IMG/VR virus record: IMGVR_UViG_3300034071_001727
Location: 1 to 64,000 of that record
From: a virus
DNA length: 64,000 bases
Direction: 5' to 3' (one strand)
Below are positions 17,587-24,582 of the stretch, piece after piece (position 1 is the stretch's first letter; every line of letters begins with the position of its first letter). The notes beneath the pieces are model-generated. The model saw only the letters and a program-made list of their open reading frames with translations. It made no database searches and was not told the DNA's origin. The position numbers and the translations under genes are program-made.

Positions 17587-18075
17587 TTAGATGTGCGTCG
17601 AAAAGTCGGAGTTGGCGCGAAGGTCGCGCAGTCGATGCCTGGCCGTGATCAGCGCGCGGGCTGCGCGCAGGCGCGCGTGCTGCAGCTCGCTCCACAGCTC
17701 GGGGTTGTCAGCAGGCGTGACGGGCTTGTCCTGGTGGATTGCCTGCTGCATGGCGTCATCGATCAGGGTCTGGAACTTCGTGGTGCATCCGACCAGCGCG
17801 CCGAAAGCGTTGACGTACTCTCCTGTCGCCTGTCGCCGGCCTGCGAGCAGCCCCGCGTGATAGGCAGGCATCTGGTTCAGCGGCTGTGCGCCGAAGTAGC
17901 GCACCCACAGCAGGCAGCGGCGCACGCTGGCAGCCACCACGTTGAGCCCGAGGGGCATCACGATCGTGGAGCGCTTGAAAGGCGTCTGCCACGCCACGCC
18001 AAAGCCGCGGGGGATACCCTGGTTCATGTCGAGCTCGCGGACGAACAGGCCGATCAGAGCATTGAGGATCTTCAT
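17587..18075 (-). CDS. Hypothetical phage protein (162 aa)
   Basis: Product starts MKILNALIGLFVREL and is helical with a mild hydrophobic N-terminus, then a globular region with conserved-looking VRRCLLWVRYFGAQPLNQ and AYHAGLLAGRRQ. The C-terminus is rich in Arg/Ala helices. It is the last gene of the DUF2303 transcript and lies 50 bases after it. Genes of this set in other temperate phages sit in early leftward operons of unknown role. No catalytic motif seen. Confidence 0.65.
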   Translation of the reverse strand: MKILNALIGLFVRELDMNQGIPRGFGVAWQTPFKRSTIVMPLGLNVVAASVRRCLLWVRYFGAQPLNQMPAYHAGLLAGRRQATGEYVNAFGALVGCTTKFQTLIDDAMQQAIHQDKPVTPADNPELWSELQHARLRAARALITARHRLRDLRANSDFSTHI

Positions 18076-18125
18076 GGGTGCGCTCCAAGGCTCCGCCGGC
18101 GCGCGGCCGGCGGGCCAGTGCTGGA

Positions 18126-19025
18126 TCAGGGGGTGAAGGTGCCGATGAAGCCGGGCACGTCGAGCTGACCGCGCAGCAGCTCATGGAACTCCACGGCCAT
18201 CTGCTTGTTGAGCTCTTCGAGGCCTACCAGGCGCAGGGCCATGCGGATGCCGGTGCGTTCGTCGGCCGGGTAGGCGGTCAGCACCACGGTGACGGCGCGC
18301 CAGGCCAGATCCTCGTAGGGCTTGAGCTGGAAGATGAAGCCGGTGGGCAGCTCCACGCCGCCGCTGCTCAACTGCACGCTCTCGAAGCTGGACAGCTCGA
18401 CGCCGTGGGAAGCCAGCGCGCTCTGCTGCGCGCGCTTCTCGTCGACCTTGACGTTCAGCAGAGCCTGAATCGCCGCGGACACCTGGACGGGGCGCGCCTC
18501 GGCCTCAGTGATCAGGCCGCCGCCGCCGAAGAGCGGCGTGATGATCGAGCGCCAGTCAGTGAGGAAGTCGGCCATGTCGCGCTGGCTGTGCTTCTGGCCA
18601 GCGAAGGCGAGCAGCGCCATCCACTCGGGCGACTTGACCAGCTTGAGCACGCTGCGATCGTCGCAGTGCCCGGGCTCTTCGATCCCGCCCAGGTTGTGGA
18701 TGGCGGTGGCGTCAAACGCTTCCGGGTCGATGAACAGCACGGTGCTATCGGTGAGCTCGATCGTGAGCGCGGGATTCTGCGCGCCTTTTTCGTTGAGGAT
18801 CGCGATTTCTTCAATACGCGCCTTCACGTAGTGGACGAACGCCTGCAGCGATCGCGTCTTGAAGGTGCCGCGAAAACGATCGCGCTCAGGGCGCAGGTTT
18901 TCGAGGCTGACTACCTTGTCCCCCAACAGCAGCGCGTGCGGCATGTCGGTGCGGTGGTGGAACTTGTTGGCGTCCTGTGAATTGATGGCTAAGGCTTCGA
19001 TGCGTTGAATTGCTGCAGCTTCCAT
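18126..19025 (-). CDS. DUF2303 / YfdQ-family protein (299 aa)
   Basis: Recognised by length and pattern: an N-terminal helix with an HHRTDMPHALLLGDKVVSLE segment, then SLQAFVHYVKARI, LTDSTVLFIDPEAFDATAIH, a central WMALLAFAGQKHSQRDMADF region and the C-terminal GVELPTGFIFQLKPYEDLAW. DUF2303 proteins are common in early regions of temperate phages of Gram-negative bacteria and their biochemical role is unknown. It starts with ATG 19025 after AGGAACACCC. The next gene in the operon (19082) is the usual partner. Confidence 0.8.
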   Translation of the reverse strand: MEAAAIQRIEALAINSQDANKFHHRTDMPHALLLGDKVVSLENLRPERDRFRGTFKTRSLQAFVHYVKARIEEIAILNEKGAQNPALTIELTDSTVLFIDPEAFDATAIHNLGGIEEPGHCDDRSVLKLVKSPEWMALLAFAGQKHSQRDMADFLTDWRSIITPLFGGGGLITEAEARPVQVSAAIQALLNVKVDEKRAQQSALASHGVELSSFESVQLSSGGVELPTGFIFQLKPYEDLAWRAVTVVLTAYPADERTGIRMALRLVGLEELNKQMAVEFHELLRGQLDVPGFIGTFTP

Positions 19026-19081
19026 GGGTGTTCCTCAGTAGTAAAAGGGGAGTCCGGCGGATCCGCCGCCGGCGCGGTGGA

Positions 19082-19489
19082 TCACTTGCGGCGCGGGTTG
19101 GCCGGCAGTTCGAGCTCCAGCTGATCGGGACCATGGAACGGGGTGACGCCGCCGCCCTTCTGGACGAACATCACGGCCTCGCCGCCCGTTTCTTCGGACT
19201 TCTTGCCGCGCGCGGTCGGGCACTTGAAGGCCAGCGTGTGGATCAGCTCGACCTGGCTGGTGCCCTTGATCGGCCGCGTGACCACCTTGAACAGCAGTTC
19301 CCCCTTGCCCTGGTGCAGGGCAGACGACAGGCTGATGTTGTTCAGGGCGACGGAAAGCGCGTCCTTGACGGCGCCGGCCTCCAGTTCGTCCAGCAGCTGC
19401 GGGAACGTGTGCAGCCGCGTGGTAGGGGTCTGCATCGCGGCAATGGGTGAAACACTCGCCGGCGCTGCCGGCTTCTCTTCGGTGCTCAT
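19082..19489 (-). CDS. Hypothetical protein, DUF2303 neighbour (135 aa)
   Basis: Start ATG 19489 (MSTEEKPAAP) has GGAGA 7 bases upstream; a longer frame to 19582 is arginine-rich and unlikely. Residues about 30-80 form a helix-rich block (LLDELEAGAVKDALSVALNN), followed by strands (GELLFKVVTRPIKGTSQVEL) and a short KxxGG loop region (GKKSEETGGEAVMFVQKGGG). The genes on both sides run in the same direction with small gaps. No known family. Confidence 0.65.
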   Translation of the reverse strand: MSTEEKPAAPASVSPIAAMQTPTTRLHTFPQLLDELEAGAVKDALSVALNNISLSSALHQGKGELLFKVVTRPIKGTSQVELIHTLAFKCPTARGKKSEETGGEAVMFVQKGGGVTPFHGPDQLELELPANPRRK

Positions 19490-19520
19490 GGGTGTCTCCG
19501 GGAAATGCCCTTGCGGGCGG

Positions 19521-19826
19521 TCAGTGCGTGCGTGCGCCTTCGGCCGCTGGTTCCGGCGGTGCTTTGTCAGGAAGTGCGTCACAAGAGTCAGCGGCGTGCC
19601 TCAGCAAACTCGAGGCGTATTCAGGGCTGGTCGCCGCAGCAAGCGAACCGACAATGCAGCCCAACAGGCTGGACATAGCGCCTACGCAGGCGTCGATCGG
19701 ATCAGGCCTAGAACCGATGTAGGCCTGTAGCAAAGGGACGAACACCTGCCGGTACAGTTCGTTGGCAAAGGCTTGTGGCTCGGCATCCAGGGACACCGAA
19801 GTCATCTGAACATCGGGCTCGCTCAT
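19521..19826 (-). CDS. Hypothetical protein (101 aa)
   Basis: ATG 19826 (MSEPDVQM) follows CCGGAGAACTGCC. The core is helical (FANELYRQVFVPLLQAYIG; CVGAMSSLLGCIVGSLAAA) with two mildly hydrophobic helices that could be buried rather than membrane-spanning, and a short acidic Pro-rich tail. The frame is open further upstream, but the extra residues are arginine-rich and lack a ribosome-binding site. The 97-base gap to the next gene holds nothing recognisable. Confidence 0.6.
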   Translation of the reverse strand: MSEPDVQMTSVSLDAEPQAFANELYRQVFVPLLQAYIGSRPDPIDACVGAMSSLLGCIVGSLAAATSPEYASSLLRHAADSCDALPDKAPPEPAAEGARTH

Positions 19827-19923
19827 GGCAGTTCTCCGGTCAGACGGCGCAGGAACCGAAGCAGCCGCGCGCGCCAGCGCTGCATGCGGGTGGGCGCGCT
19901 CATTCGCGTGATCGGCGACGGGA

Positions 19924-20220
19924 TCACAGCGCGCTCGGGGGTGCGTCGGACGTCTCATGGCGGGCCACCGCAACATCAGCAGGTGCGTCGATGGTCAGCG
20001 GCTGCTGGGGCGTCTGGTCAGGCGCTTCGGCGGGCACAGCGCGCTCGATCGGAAACCCAGCCTTCACCGCTTCGGCGCCGGCGATGCCGTCGCACAGCTC
20101 GATGCCCAGCAGGTTCTTCGACACGTAGGCGAGCGCCTGGCCGGGAGTGTTCGCGATCACGAAGCGATCGGTGGCGCCCGGGGTGTTGTTGCTGACGCGG
20201 TACAGGTATTCCTTGGCCAT
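19924..20220 (-). CDS. Hypothetical protein (98 aa)
   Basis: Begins MAKEYLYRVSNNTPGATDRF, followed by VIANTPGQALAYVSKNLLGI. This short alpha/beta pattern (strand, loop, strand, helix) is common in small phage proteins adjacent to DUF2303. The C-terminal 30 residues are Pro/Ala rich and probably disordered. It starts 9 bases after the neighbouring gene. No function is assigned. Confidence 0.65.
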   Translation of the reverse strand: MAKEYLYRVSNNTPGATDRFVIANTPGQALAYVSKNLLGIELCDGIAGAEAVKAGFPIERAVPAEAPDQTPQQPLTIDAPADVAVARHETSDAPPSAL

Positions 20221-20229
20221 GGTCTTCTC

Positions 20230-20469
20230 TCAGGGGTTCAGCAGGTAGGAAGGGACTCGCTCGACTTCGAGCTTTGGAGTCTTGGGCGGAAACAGCACTT
20301 CGCTGTCGCGGCCCTCGTCGTCGATGAAGCGATGCCGGATCTCAAGCCTCGGGGTCAGTTCGACCACCGTTGCCCGGTACATGGCGGGCGCGCCATCGAC
20401 AGGCGCATTGCGGATGACGTCACCAGGGCAACAGCGGCCCGAACGCAATTGCAGGTGGACTTTGTGCAC
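20230..20469 (-). CDS. Hypothetical beta-rich protein (79 aa)
   Basis: A compact 79-residue product with predicted strands (HKVHLQLRSG, YRATVVELTPRLEIRHRFID) and a proline-rich end (PPKTPKLEVERVPSYLLNP). One base separates it from the upstream gene's stop, so the two are cotranslated. No domain recognised. Confidence 0.6.
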   Translation of the reverse strand: MHKVHLQLRSGRCCPGDVIRNAPVDGAPAMYRATVVELTPRLEIRHRFIDDEGRDSEVLFPPKTPKLEVERVPSYLLNP

Positions 20470-20470
20470 G

Positions 20471-20725
20471 TCAGCGCCTCCGCTGCTTGCGGGCTGCGCG
20501 CTTGATCGCCCGGACGCCGCTGTGTCTCTGCGATGCGCGGTAGGGCTTGTTCCGACCGGTGGCAGAGCCTGCGCGGTACGGGTTGCGCCAGCCCGAGAAG
20601 CTTCTCGGGTACGCAGATGGCGTGTAGTTCACAAACGCGCCAACGGACCCTGCACTAGAGGCCAAGGCACCGCCCAGCATCCCAAGCGCAGCAGTCATGC
20701 GAATCACAACCGTCGACCCGCGCAT
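20471..20725 (-). CDS. Basic small protein with hydrophobic N-terminus (84 aa)
   Basis: ATG 20725 overlaps the TGA of the upstream gene (TGATG). The N-terminal 30 residues (MTAALGMLGGALASSAGSVG) could be a signal peptide or anchor, and the remainder is strongly basic and ends KRAARKQRRR. A longer frame reading to 20920 is in the wrong phase for the upstream gene and is rejected. Short Arg/Lys-rich phage proteins of this type are sometimes nucleic-acid binding, but nothing specific is recognised. Confidence 0.55.
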   Translation of the reverse strand: MRGSTVVIRMTAALGMLGGALASSAGSVGAFVNYTPSAYPRSFSGWRNPYRAGSATGRNKPYRASQRHSGVRAIKRAARKQRRR

Positions 20726-20985
20726 CACAGCTGCCGCTCGCGCAGCTTCCCCGCTCGCGCCCTGCCGATGCGGATTGCGTGCATGGTGTTGAAGCCGTTC
20801 CGATGCGCCCAGGCCACGGCGGCAGTGGTGTTGCTGTCGTCGCAGCCGATCAGGCCGCAGTGAATGCGCACCTGGCGTTCGACGGCGGCATGGTCGAGCA
20901 CCACCGGCGGCGCGTCGCACACCGGCAGAACGGGGCGGAAGTCAAGCCCGGCAATTGCTGCGGGCATGGCGGTTGTGCAGTGCAT
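20725..20985 (-). CDS. Hypothetical protein, first gene of leftward operon (86 aa)
   Basis: First leftward gene after the repressor terminator and the B operator. The product contains four Cys (CTT, CDAP, CGLIGC) and an alpha/beta pattern with RNGFNTMHAIRIGRARAG. Its start lies about 53 bases downstream of the operator-like site at 21038-21056, so it is probably directly controlled by the phage repressor. Confidence 0.6.
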   Translation of the reverse strand: MHCTTAMPAAIAGLDFRPVLPVCDAPPVVLDHAAVERQVRIHCGLIGCDDSNTTAAVAWAHRNGFNTMHAIRIGRARAGKLRERQL

Positions 20986-21037
20986 AGCGGCTCCGTGCGG
21001 TGGATGACGGATTCAGGTTGCCACCGAAGTTGCCAGC

Positions 21038-21056
21038 CCGCAAGATGGATTGCCAC
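21038..21056 (-). promoter_or_regulatory. Operator-like site B upstream of leftward operon
   Basis: Minus strand reads GTGGCAATCCATCTTGCGG; site A at 21865-21883 reads GTGGCAATATGGATTGCGG. Both have the GCAA-N6-TTGC dyad and the same 14 flanking bases. Two more TTGCCA hexamers lie at 21018 and 21030. Probable repressor or Cro site controlling the leftward promoter. Confidence 0.6.
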
Positions 21057-21065
21057 TTGTGGCGC

Positions 21066-21092
21066 AAAAAAAGGGGCCGCAAAGCAGCCCCT
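21066..21092 (-). terminator. Rho-independent terminator of the repressor gene
   Basis: On the minus strand AGGGGC-tgctttgcg-GCCCCT is followed by a run of T (seven A on the plus strand, 21066-21072). Strong intrinsic terminator directly after the repressor gene, separating it from the leftward operon. Confidence 0.85.
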
Positions 21093-21118
21093 CGGCGTAA
21101 ACAATTGTCACATGCGCG

Positions 21119-21808
21119 TTACCAGCGGCGAACACCCAGGCTTACGACCACCCGCCCCGAGATAGGCATGTGCGGGATGTCTGCCGCCGGGATGATTTCA
21201 GGCGGGTAGGCGGGATTGGTGCAGCCTACGATCAGGTCGCCGCCCACGCGCTGGTGGAGCTGCCGCGGCTGCGGCTGTCCACCGATCACCACCACATAGA
21301 TGCCGGGCCCATCCCACACGGCCCGTTGGGTGTCCACAAACACAAGATCCCCGTCGTCGATCGATCCTCGTAGGGCGTCGCCGCGGTTCGTCATCAAACG
21401 CACTCGATCATATGGGCGGGGCAGGTTCTGCTGCGCCCACCATTCCGCAATGTCCATGCCTTTCACGGCCTCACCCCTGTTTCTATCACCGTCGATCACA
21501 AGCACGGCGATGTGAACGTAGTCACGCTCTGCGCCCGCTGCAATAGGACTGTGCGCACTTGCGGTCGCGCGGGGTGAGACAGTGGGAGAGGCCTCGCCGT
21601 TCCATCCGTTGAGCTGTTCGACGGTCATCCCGAACGCCGCGGCGAGCTCAGCCACCCACGCCACGCGGCGGCCTCGTGTGCGCACCAGGGCGCTGATGTG
21701 CTGATGCTTGATGTTGGGCAGGCCTTGGGCCGCCAAGCGGTCAGCCAGCTGCCGCATGGACCACCGGCGTTCGCGCAACAGGGCTTCGATTTTCTGGCCA
21801 AGATCCAT
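21119..21808 (-). CDS. CI-type repressor with S24-like domain lacking catalytic residues (229 aa)
   Basis: The N-terminus is an XRE helix-turn-helix (residues about 5-65: MRQLADRLAAQG then HQHISALVRTRG). The C-terminal domain follows the LexA/CI S24 fold (YDRVRLMTNRGDALRGSIDD, GDLVFVDTQ, GIYVVVIGG). However, the position of the nucleophile Ser (GxSM in LexA) is GDAL here, and the position of the general-base Lys (VKRL) reads PRQL. By alignment both catalytic residues appear replaced, so RecA-stimulated self-cleavage is not expected. Prophage induction may need an antirepressor. Divergent from the YdaS-like gene at 21918. Confidence 0.85.
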   Translation of the reverse strand: MDLGQKIEALLRERRWSMRQLADRLAAQGLPNIKHQHISALVRTRGRRVAWVAELAAAFGMTVEQLNGWNGEASPTVSPRATASAHSPIAAGAERDYVHIAVLVIDGDRNRGEAVKGMDIAEWWAQQNLPRPYDRVRLMTNRGDALRGSIDDGDLVFVDTQRAVWDGPGIYVVVIGGQPQPRQLHQRVGGDLIVGCTNPAYPPEIIPAADIPHMPISGRVVVSLGVRRW

Positions 21809-21852
21809 GTGTGAAGTATGGCCTCACGGCCGCACGGATCGAGCGTCTGCAC

Positions 21853-21889
21853 GCCACGCTTGACGTGGCAATATGGATTGCGGCAAAGT
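21853..21889. promoter_or_regulatory. Switch promoter/operator region between repressor and Cro-like gene
   Basis: Contains GCCACG-cttga-CGTGGC (21853-21869), a possible rightward -35 TTGACG (21860-21865) with weak -10 CAAAGT about 18 bases on, and the dyad GCAAT-ATGG-ATTGC inside operator-like site A (21865-21883), which sits between the -35 and -10 elements. Binding there would block rightward transcription. Confidence 0.55.
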
Positions 21890-21917
21890 CGGCATCACTG
21901 ATTGCCGGAGCCCGCCC

Positions 21918-22301
21918 ATGGATGACCTTGAACTGAGCTCCCTGATCGTCGGCAGCTTCGGAAAGCTGGCCGCGAGGGTGGGCTGCAGCCGCCAGAACAT
22001 CACGCAGTTTCGGGGCAAGAGCCTGCCTGCCGAACTGGCTGGAAAGATCGAGCTTGCTGTCCGGTCTGCTGTCGAAGAGGACGCGGAAGCCGCTGACCGT
22101 GCCCAGCAGCTGGGCCGGCTGCCGAAGGCCGAGGCCATGGCGCCTGGCCGCGAGTACCTGCGCGACGCTGAGGGCGGTCTGCACCTGACCCTCGGCCGGA
22201 GCTCGCACCCATCGATGCGGCGCCGGAAGCCTGCGCGCGTATCGGCGCGCGTTCTCAAGCATGGCCGCACGTCCTCCCCCCTATCGACCGGCGCGCGCTG
22301 A
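21918..22301 (+). CDS. YdaS/Cro-like helix-turn-helix protein (127 aa)
   Basis: Start ATG 21918 (MDDLELSS) has GGAG 8 bases upstream; an earlier ATG at 21873 overlaps the operator. Residues about 10-50 match the YdaS antitoxin/Cro pattern: VGSFGKLAARVGCSRQNITQ then FRGKSLPAELAGKIELAV. As the first gene right of the switch it probably acts as Cro, opposing the repressor. The last 40 residues (arginine- and serine-rich) look unlike a folded protein and another frame there reads more protein-like, so a frameshift near 22150-22200 is possible. Confidence 0.75.
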   Translation: MDDLELSSLIVGSFGKLAARVGCSRQNITQFRGKSLPAELAGKIELAVRSAVEEDAEAADRAQQLGRLPKAEAMAPGREYLRDAEGGLHLTLGRSSHPSMRRRKPARVSARVLKHGRTSSPLSTGAR

Positions 22302-22347
22302 GCGTGCGCGGCCTGCTGCTACGCGTCCTGGATCAACTGGAGCACGC

Positions 22348-22764
22348 ATGAACGTCGAGCGCGCATGGATTGCCTTACCCAAGCCACCGGAGAGGGTGCG
22401 TGTGTACGCGCGCCGCGTTCGGGACGGGCACTTGGATGTAGCGCTGAAGCTGCGGCCGAAGGGTACTGAGTGGGAATTCGTGGGATGGCTCGCGAACGAC
22501 ATGCTGCTGGCGGATTTCCGGATCGCGTGCAATCACGCACTGACAGATGCGGAGCGCAAGGTCACAGCCGCGCTGAACGAAGGACCTGACACGCCTTTCA
22601 TGCTGAGCGTTTCAACCGGCGCTGGCGGGAGCCGCGTCTACTCCGTGATTCGCTCAATGCTCGCGCGCCGAAAGGTGTCCGAGACCGCCATGTTCGAGGG
22701 CCGCGAGAGCGCGAACCAGCGTGCGAAGCCGCTGCGCGTGCTGATGCTGGCGGAGGCGTCGTGA
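22348..22764 (+). CDS. Hypothetical early protein (138 aa)
   Basis: Start ATG 22348 after CTGGAGCACGC. Reads as an alpha/beta protein: VRVYARRVRDGHLDVALKLR, EWEFVGWLANDMLLADFRIA, then a helical C-terminus. The end overlaps the Ref-like gene by one base (TGATG). The position just downstream of the Cro-like gene suggests immediate-early expression. No family recognised; the 47 bases before it hold no separate gene that could be supported. Confidence 0.65.
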   Translation: MNVERAWIALPKPPERVRVYARRVRDGHLDVALKLRPKGTEWEFVGWLANDMLLADFRIACNHALTDAERKVTAALNEGPDTPFMLSVSTGAGGSRVYSVIRSMLARRKVSETAMFEGRESANQRAKPLRVLMLAEAS

Positions 22765-23120
22765 TGCAGCACTCGACCCCCCAGGCGACCGAGGCACAGA
22801 AGTGGCGTTTCGTGCTGATGAAGGAAATCGGCTGCGTGCCGTGCTGGATGCGCGGACACCAGAACGTAGAGCCGGAGATTCATCACCTGCTGTCCGGCGG
22901 CATCCGCCGCGGCCATGACGAAACCGTCGCGCTGTGCCAGTGGCACCACAAGGCATGGCCGATCGCGAATCGCTCGCACAAGTGGTGCCGCGAGCATCTG
23001 GGCCCAAGCCTGCTGGAGTCGTCTGAGCAATTTCACTTCGAGTTCGGCAGCGACGATGACCTGCTGAGCCTGCAGAACCAGTTCCTGCGCGCCGCAACAG
23101 GAGGCCGATATGCCGCGTAG
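22764..23120 (+). CDS. Ref-like HNH-type nuclease (118 aa)
   Basis: Resembles phage P1 Ref (recombination enhancement function), a RecA-dependent HNH-family nuclease. Visible pattern: CVPCWMRG, then EIHHLLSGGIRRGHDETVAL, CQWHHKAWP with the HNH-type His pair and Cys residues for metal binding, and a C-terminal helix. Length (118 aa) is shorter than P1 Ref, which has an extra N-terminal arm. In relatives such proteins make RecA-dependent breaks and favour phage recombination. GTG 22761 is an alternative start. Confidence 0.8.
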   Translation: MQHSTPQATEAQKWRFVLMKEIGCVPCWMRGHQNVEPEIHHLLSGGIRRGHDETVALCQWHHKAWPIANRSHKWCREHLGPSLLESSEQFHFEFGSDDDLLSLQNQFLRAATGGRYAA

Positions 23121-23388
23121 CTACCCACTGCGCCCGGTCGACCTGCGCGCGCACCTGGACGCCGCAGGTCGCGCCAAGGCGATGGATTGGATGCTCGCTC
23201 GCAAGGCATGGACTGCCGGCGCTTTGTGCCGCTACCTGATCGACGAGGACGCCGTGCAGACGCGCCGTTGCCTGCTGATCGAGGCATTCCGGGCGGTGGA
23301 CGGTCTGCACCGCGAGCTGATCGCTGAGGGGCAGCTGCGCCAGATCCCGACCGAGACCGCGCTGATGTACGGCTGGGCTGACGCATGA
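23110..23388 (+). CDS. Hypothetical early protein (92 aa)
   Basis: Overlaps the Ref-like gene by 11 bases and the next gene by 4. Helical throughout (DLRAHLDAAGRAKAMDWMLA, TRRCLLIEAFRAVDGLHREL), with no membrane segment. The tight overlaps put it in the early operon. No domain recognised. Confidence 0.65.
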   Translation: MPRSYPLRPVDLRAHLDAAGRAKAMDWMLARKAWTAGALCRYLIDEDAVQTRRCLLIEAFRAVDGLHRELIAEGQLRQIPTETALMYGWADA

Positions 23389-23573
23389 ACGCGCTCAAGC
23401 CTCCGCAGTTCACCCCTGAGCAACAACTGCCCCACGCGGTGCGTGCCGCCCTGCGCATCGAGCGAGACAGCGAACGCCTGCTGGTGCTGGTGGGCGTACA
23501 CGCCTGGCTGCAGCGCAGCCCAACCCCCATGCCGCGCATTGCCGCGGCGCTCAACCTGGACACCGCCGAATGA
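23385..23573 (+). CDS. Hypothetical early protein (62 aa)
   Basis: Coupled at both ends by ATGA overlaps. One amphipathic helix (RAALRIERDSERLLVLVGVH) dominates, followed by a short basic segment (MPRIAAALNLDTAE). Possibly a small DNA-binding or partner protein, but no evidence favours either. Confidence 0.6.
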   Translation: MNALKPPQFTPEQQLPHAVRAALRIERDSERLLVLVGVHAWLQRSPTPMPRIAAALNLDTAE

Positions 23574-23914
23574 ACGCGACGCCTGACGATTCACCCTCAC
23601 TGATTCCGGCGCTGCCGGGCTACCGCTCCGTGAGCCCGGAAGAGCTGCAGCTGATCGGCGCGATCAAGGCGCACGAACAGGAAACCCTGCGCTTGCTCCA
23701 CGACGTGCGCGCACACCTGGCGAAGCAGGACGGCGCCGCGCGTCGCTCCGTAGAGCCGGGCATGACCCACGCGGGATTCGCCGAAGCCGAGCGAGAGCTG
23801 GCCCGCCTGATAGACGCCGAGCCCCTGCGCTGGCACTCGATCGCCCGCACGGAGCTGCAGCAGGGATTCATGGCGCTGGTTCGAGCCGTGGCGCAGCCGA
23901 GGACGCAGGCATGA
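23570..23914 (+). CDS. Acb2/Tad1-like hairpin-domain protein, candidate anti-CBASS/Thoeris sponge (114 aa)
   Basis: The N-terminal GYRSVSPEELQLIGAIKAHE and C-terminal RWHSIARTELQQGFMALVRA match the two helices of the Acb2/Tad1 hairpin domain as remembered from phage homologues. These proteins bind cyclic oligonucleotides (CBASS) or gcADPR (Thoeris) and stop immune signalling. Between the helices this protein has an insert of about 35 residues (QDGAARRSVEPGMTHAGF and on), longer than in compact family members. Placement in the first kilobases of the early operon, beside Ref, fits an anti-defence gene. Confidence 0.65.
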   Translation: MNATPDDSPSLIPALPGYRSVSPEELQLIGAIKAHEQETLRLLHDVRAHLAKQDGAARRSVEPGMTHAGFAEAERELARLIDAEPLRWHSIARTELQQGFMALVRAVAQPRTQA

Positions 23915-24168
23915 GCACGCCCAAGCATCGCCTGACGGCCGAGGCCCACGCCCGGCGAATTTACGCCATCGTGCGCCGGTCGGACGGCCGCGTGCTCGAA
24001 ACGTTCTGCACGCGCTCGGGCGCGATCCTGTACCGAGGCGAGCAGGTCAAAGCCGGGCATTGGAAAGCCCGCTCGACACGCATCGTGGCCGGCTGGTTCA
24101 CGCCCGGCGCGGCGCGCCAGGTTGTCCTCGTCCCGCGGCAGGTAGTGGGTGCCCCAAACGATGTCTGA
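23911..24168 (+). CDS. Hypothetical early protein (85 aa)
   Basis: ATGA overlap with the Acb2-like gene. Short basic alpha/beta protein: RIYAIVRRSDGRVLETFCTR, then GEQVKAGHWKARSTRIVAGW. The tail overlaps the next gene by 8 bases. No family recognised. Its place next to an anti-defence candidate makes it a guilt-by-association target. Confidence 0.6.
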   Translation: MSTPKHRLTAEAHARRIYAIVRRSDGRVLETFCTRSGAILYRGEQVKAGHWKARSTRIVAGWFTPGAARQVVLVPRQVVGAPNDV

Positions 24169-24406
24169 GGCCCCGCTGTTCGCGCTGGCCGACCTGACGT
24201 CGGCCGACCTGGTGCTGCTGCGCGGCGCGCTTGACCTTGAGTCGGTAAGGCACGGCGAGACGATGCGGAGCATTCGCTACAACAAGCGCTGCACGACGCA
24301 CGACGCGATCAACCGCTATCCCACGTTCCGCGCCGCGCTCGCGAACCAGAAGCGCTGCGCCGAACTGCAGAGCCAGATCTTGCGCTTGCTGGAGCCGCCT
24401 GGATGA
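24161..24406 (+). CDS. Hypothetical early protein (81 aa)
   Basis: Start ATG 24161 (MSEAPLFALADLTSADLVLL) is preferred over 24149, which has no ribosome-binding site. The N-terminal block resembles small HTH-like or dimerisation motifs, and the C-terminus (NRYPTFRAALANQKRCAELQ) is helical. Coupled to the next gene by ATGA. Confidence 0.6.
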   Translation: MSEAPLFALADLTSADLVLLRGALDLESVRHGETMRSIRYNKRCTTHDAINRYPTFRAALANQKRCAELQSQILRLLEPPG

Positions 24407-24573
24407 AGCGCCCGACGGCCCGTGACCTGATACGGCTGGCGCGCATGCGGCAGTGCCAGCAGGAGGCGGACGTCGAGCACACGGACGAGCAGGTCCGCGC
24501 CGCTGCGCGCGCGCTTGGCCGAGAGAGTCACCTACCGGACCCCGAGCAGCTGGAACTGATGACGGACGAGTAG
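24403..24573 (+). CDS. Short helical protein (56 aa)
   Basis: Starts in ATGA overlap with the previous stop. Helical, charged: RLARMRQCQQEADVEHTDEQ then VRAAARALGRES and an acidic tail LELMTDE. The GC-rich third positions are typical of real genes here. Last gene before the structured intergenic region. Function unknown. Confidence 0.6.
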   Translation: MKRPTARDLIRLARMRQCQQEADVEHTDEQVRAAARALGRESHLPDPEQLELMTDE

Positions 24574-24582
24574 GCACCGAAC

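Noticed and set aside
17279-17590. Plus-strand ORF (103 aa) starting in hairpin copy 3, ending near YVHAAEPRQ, somewhat like Ash-family phage proteins
   Set aside because: Opposite to all neighbours, overlaps a terminator and palindrome, and I cannot confirm the family; left as a possibility only.
19823-19904. Apparent 26-residue peptide ahead of the 19826 gene
   Set aside because: Frame check showed one base too many; it is in the same frame as the longer upstream reading and is not a separate gene.
22261-22764. Longer start (167 aa) for the gene at 22348
   Set aside because: The added N-terminus is proline/arginine-rich without a ribosome-binding site, while ATG 22348 has GGAG at the proper distance.
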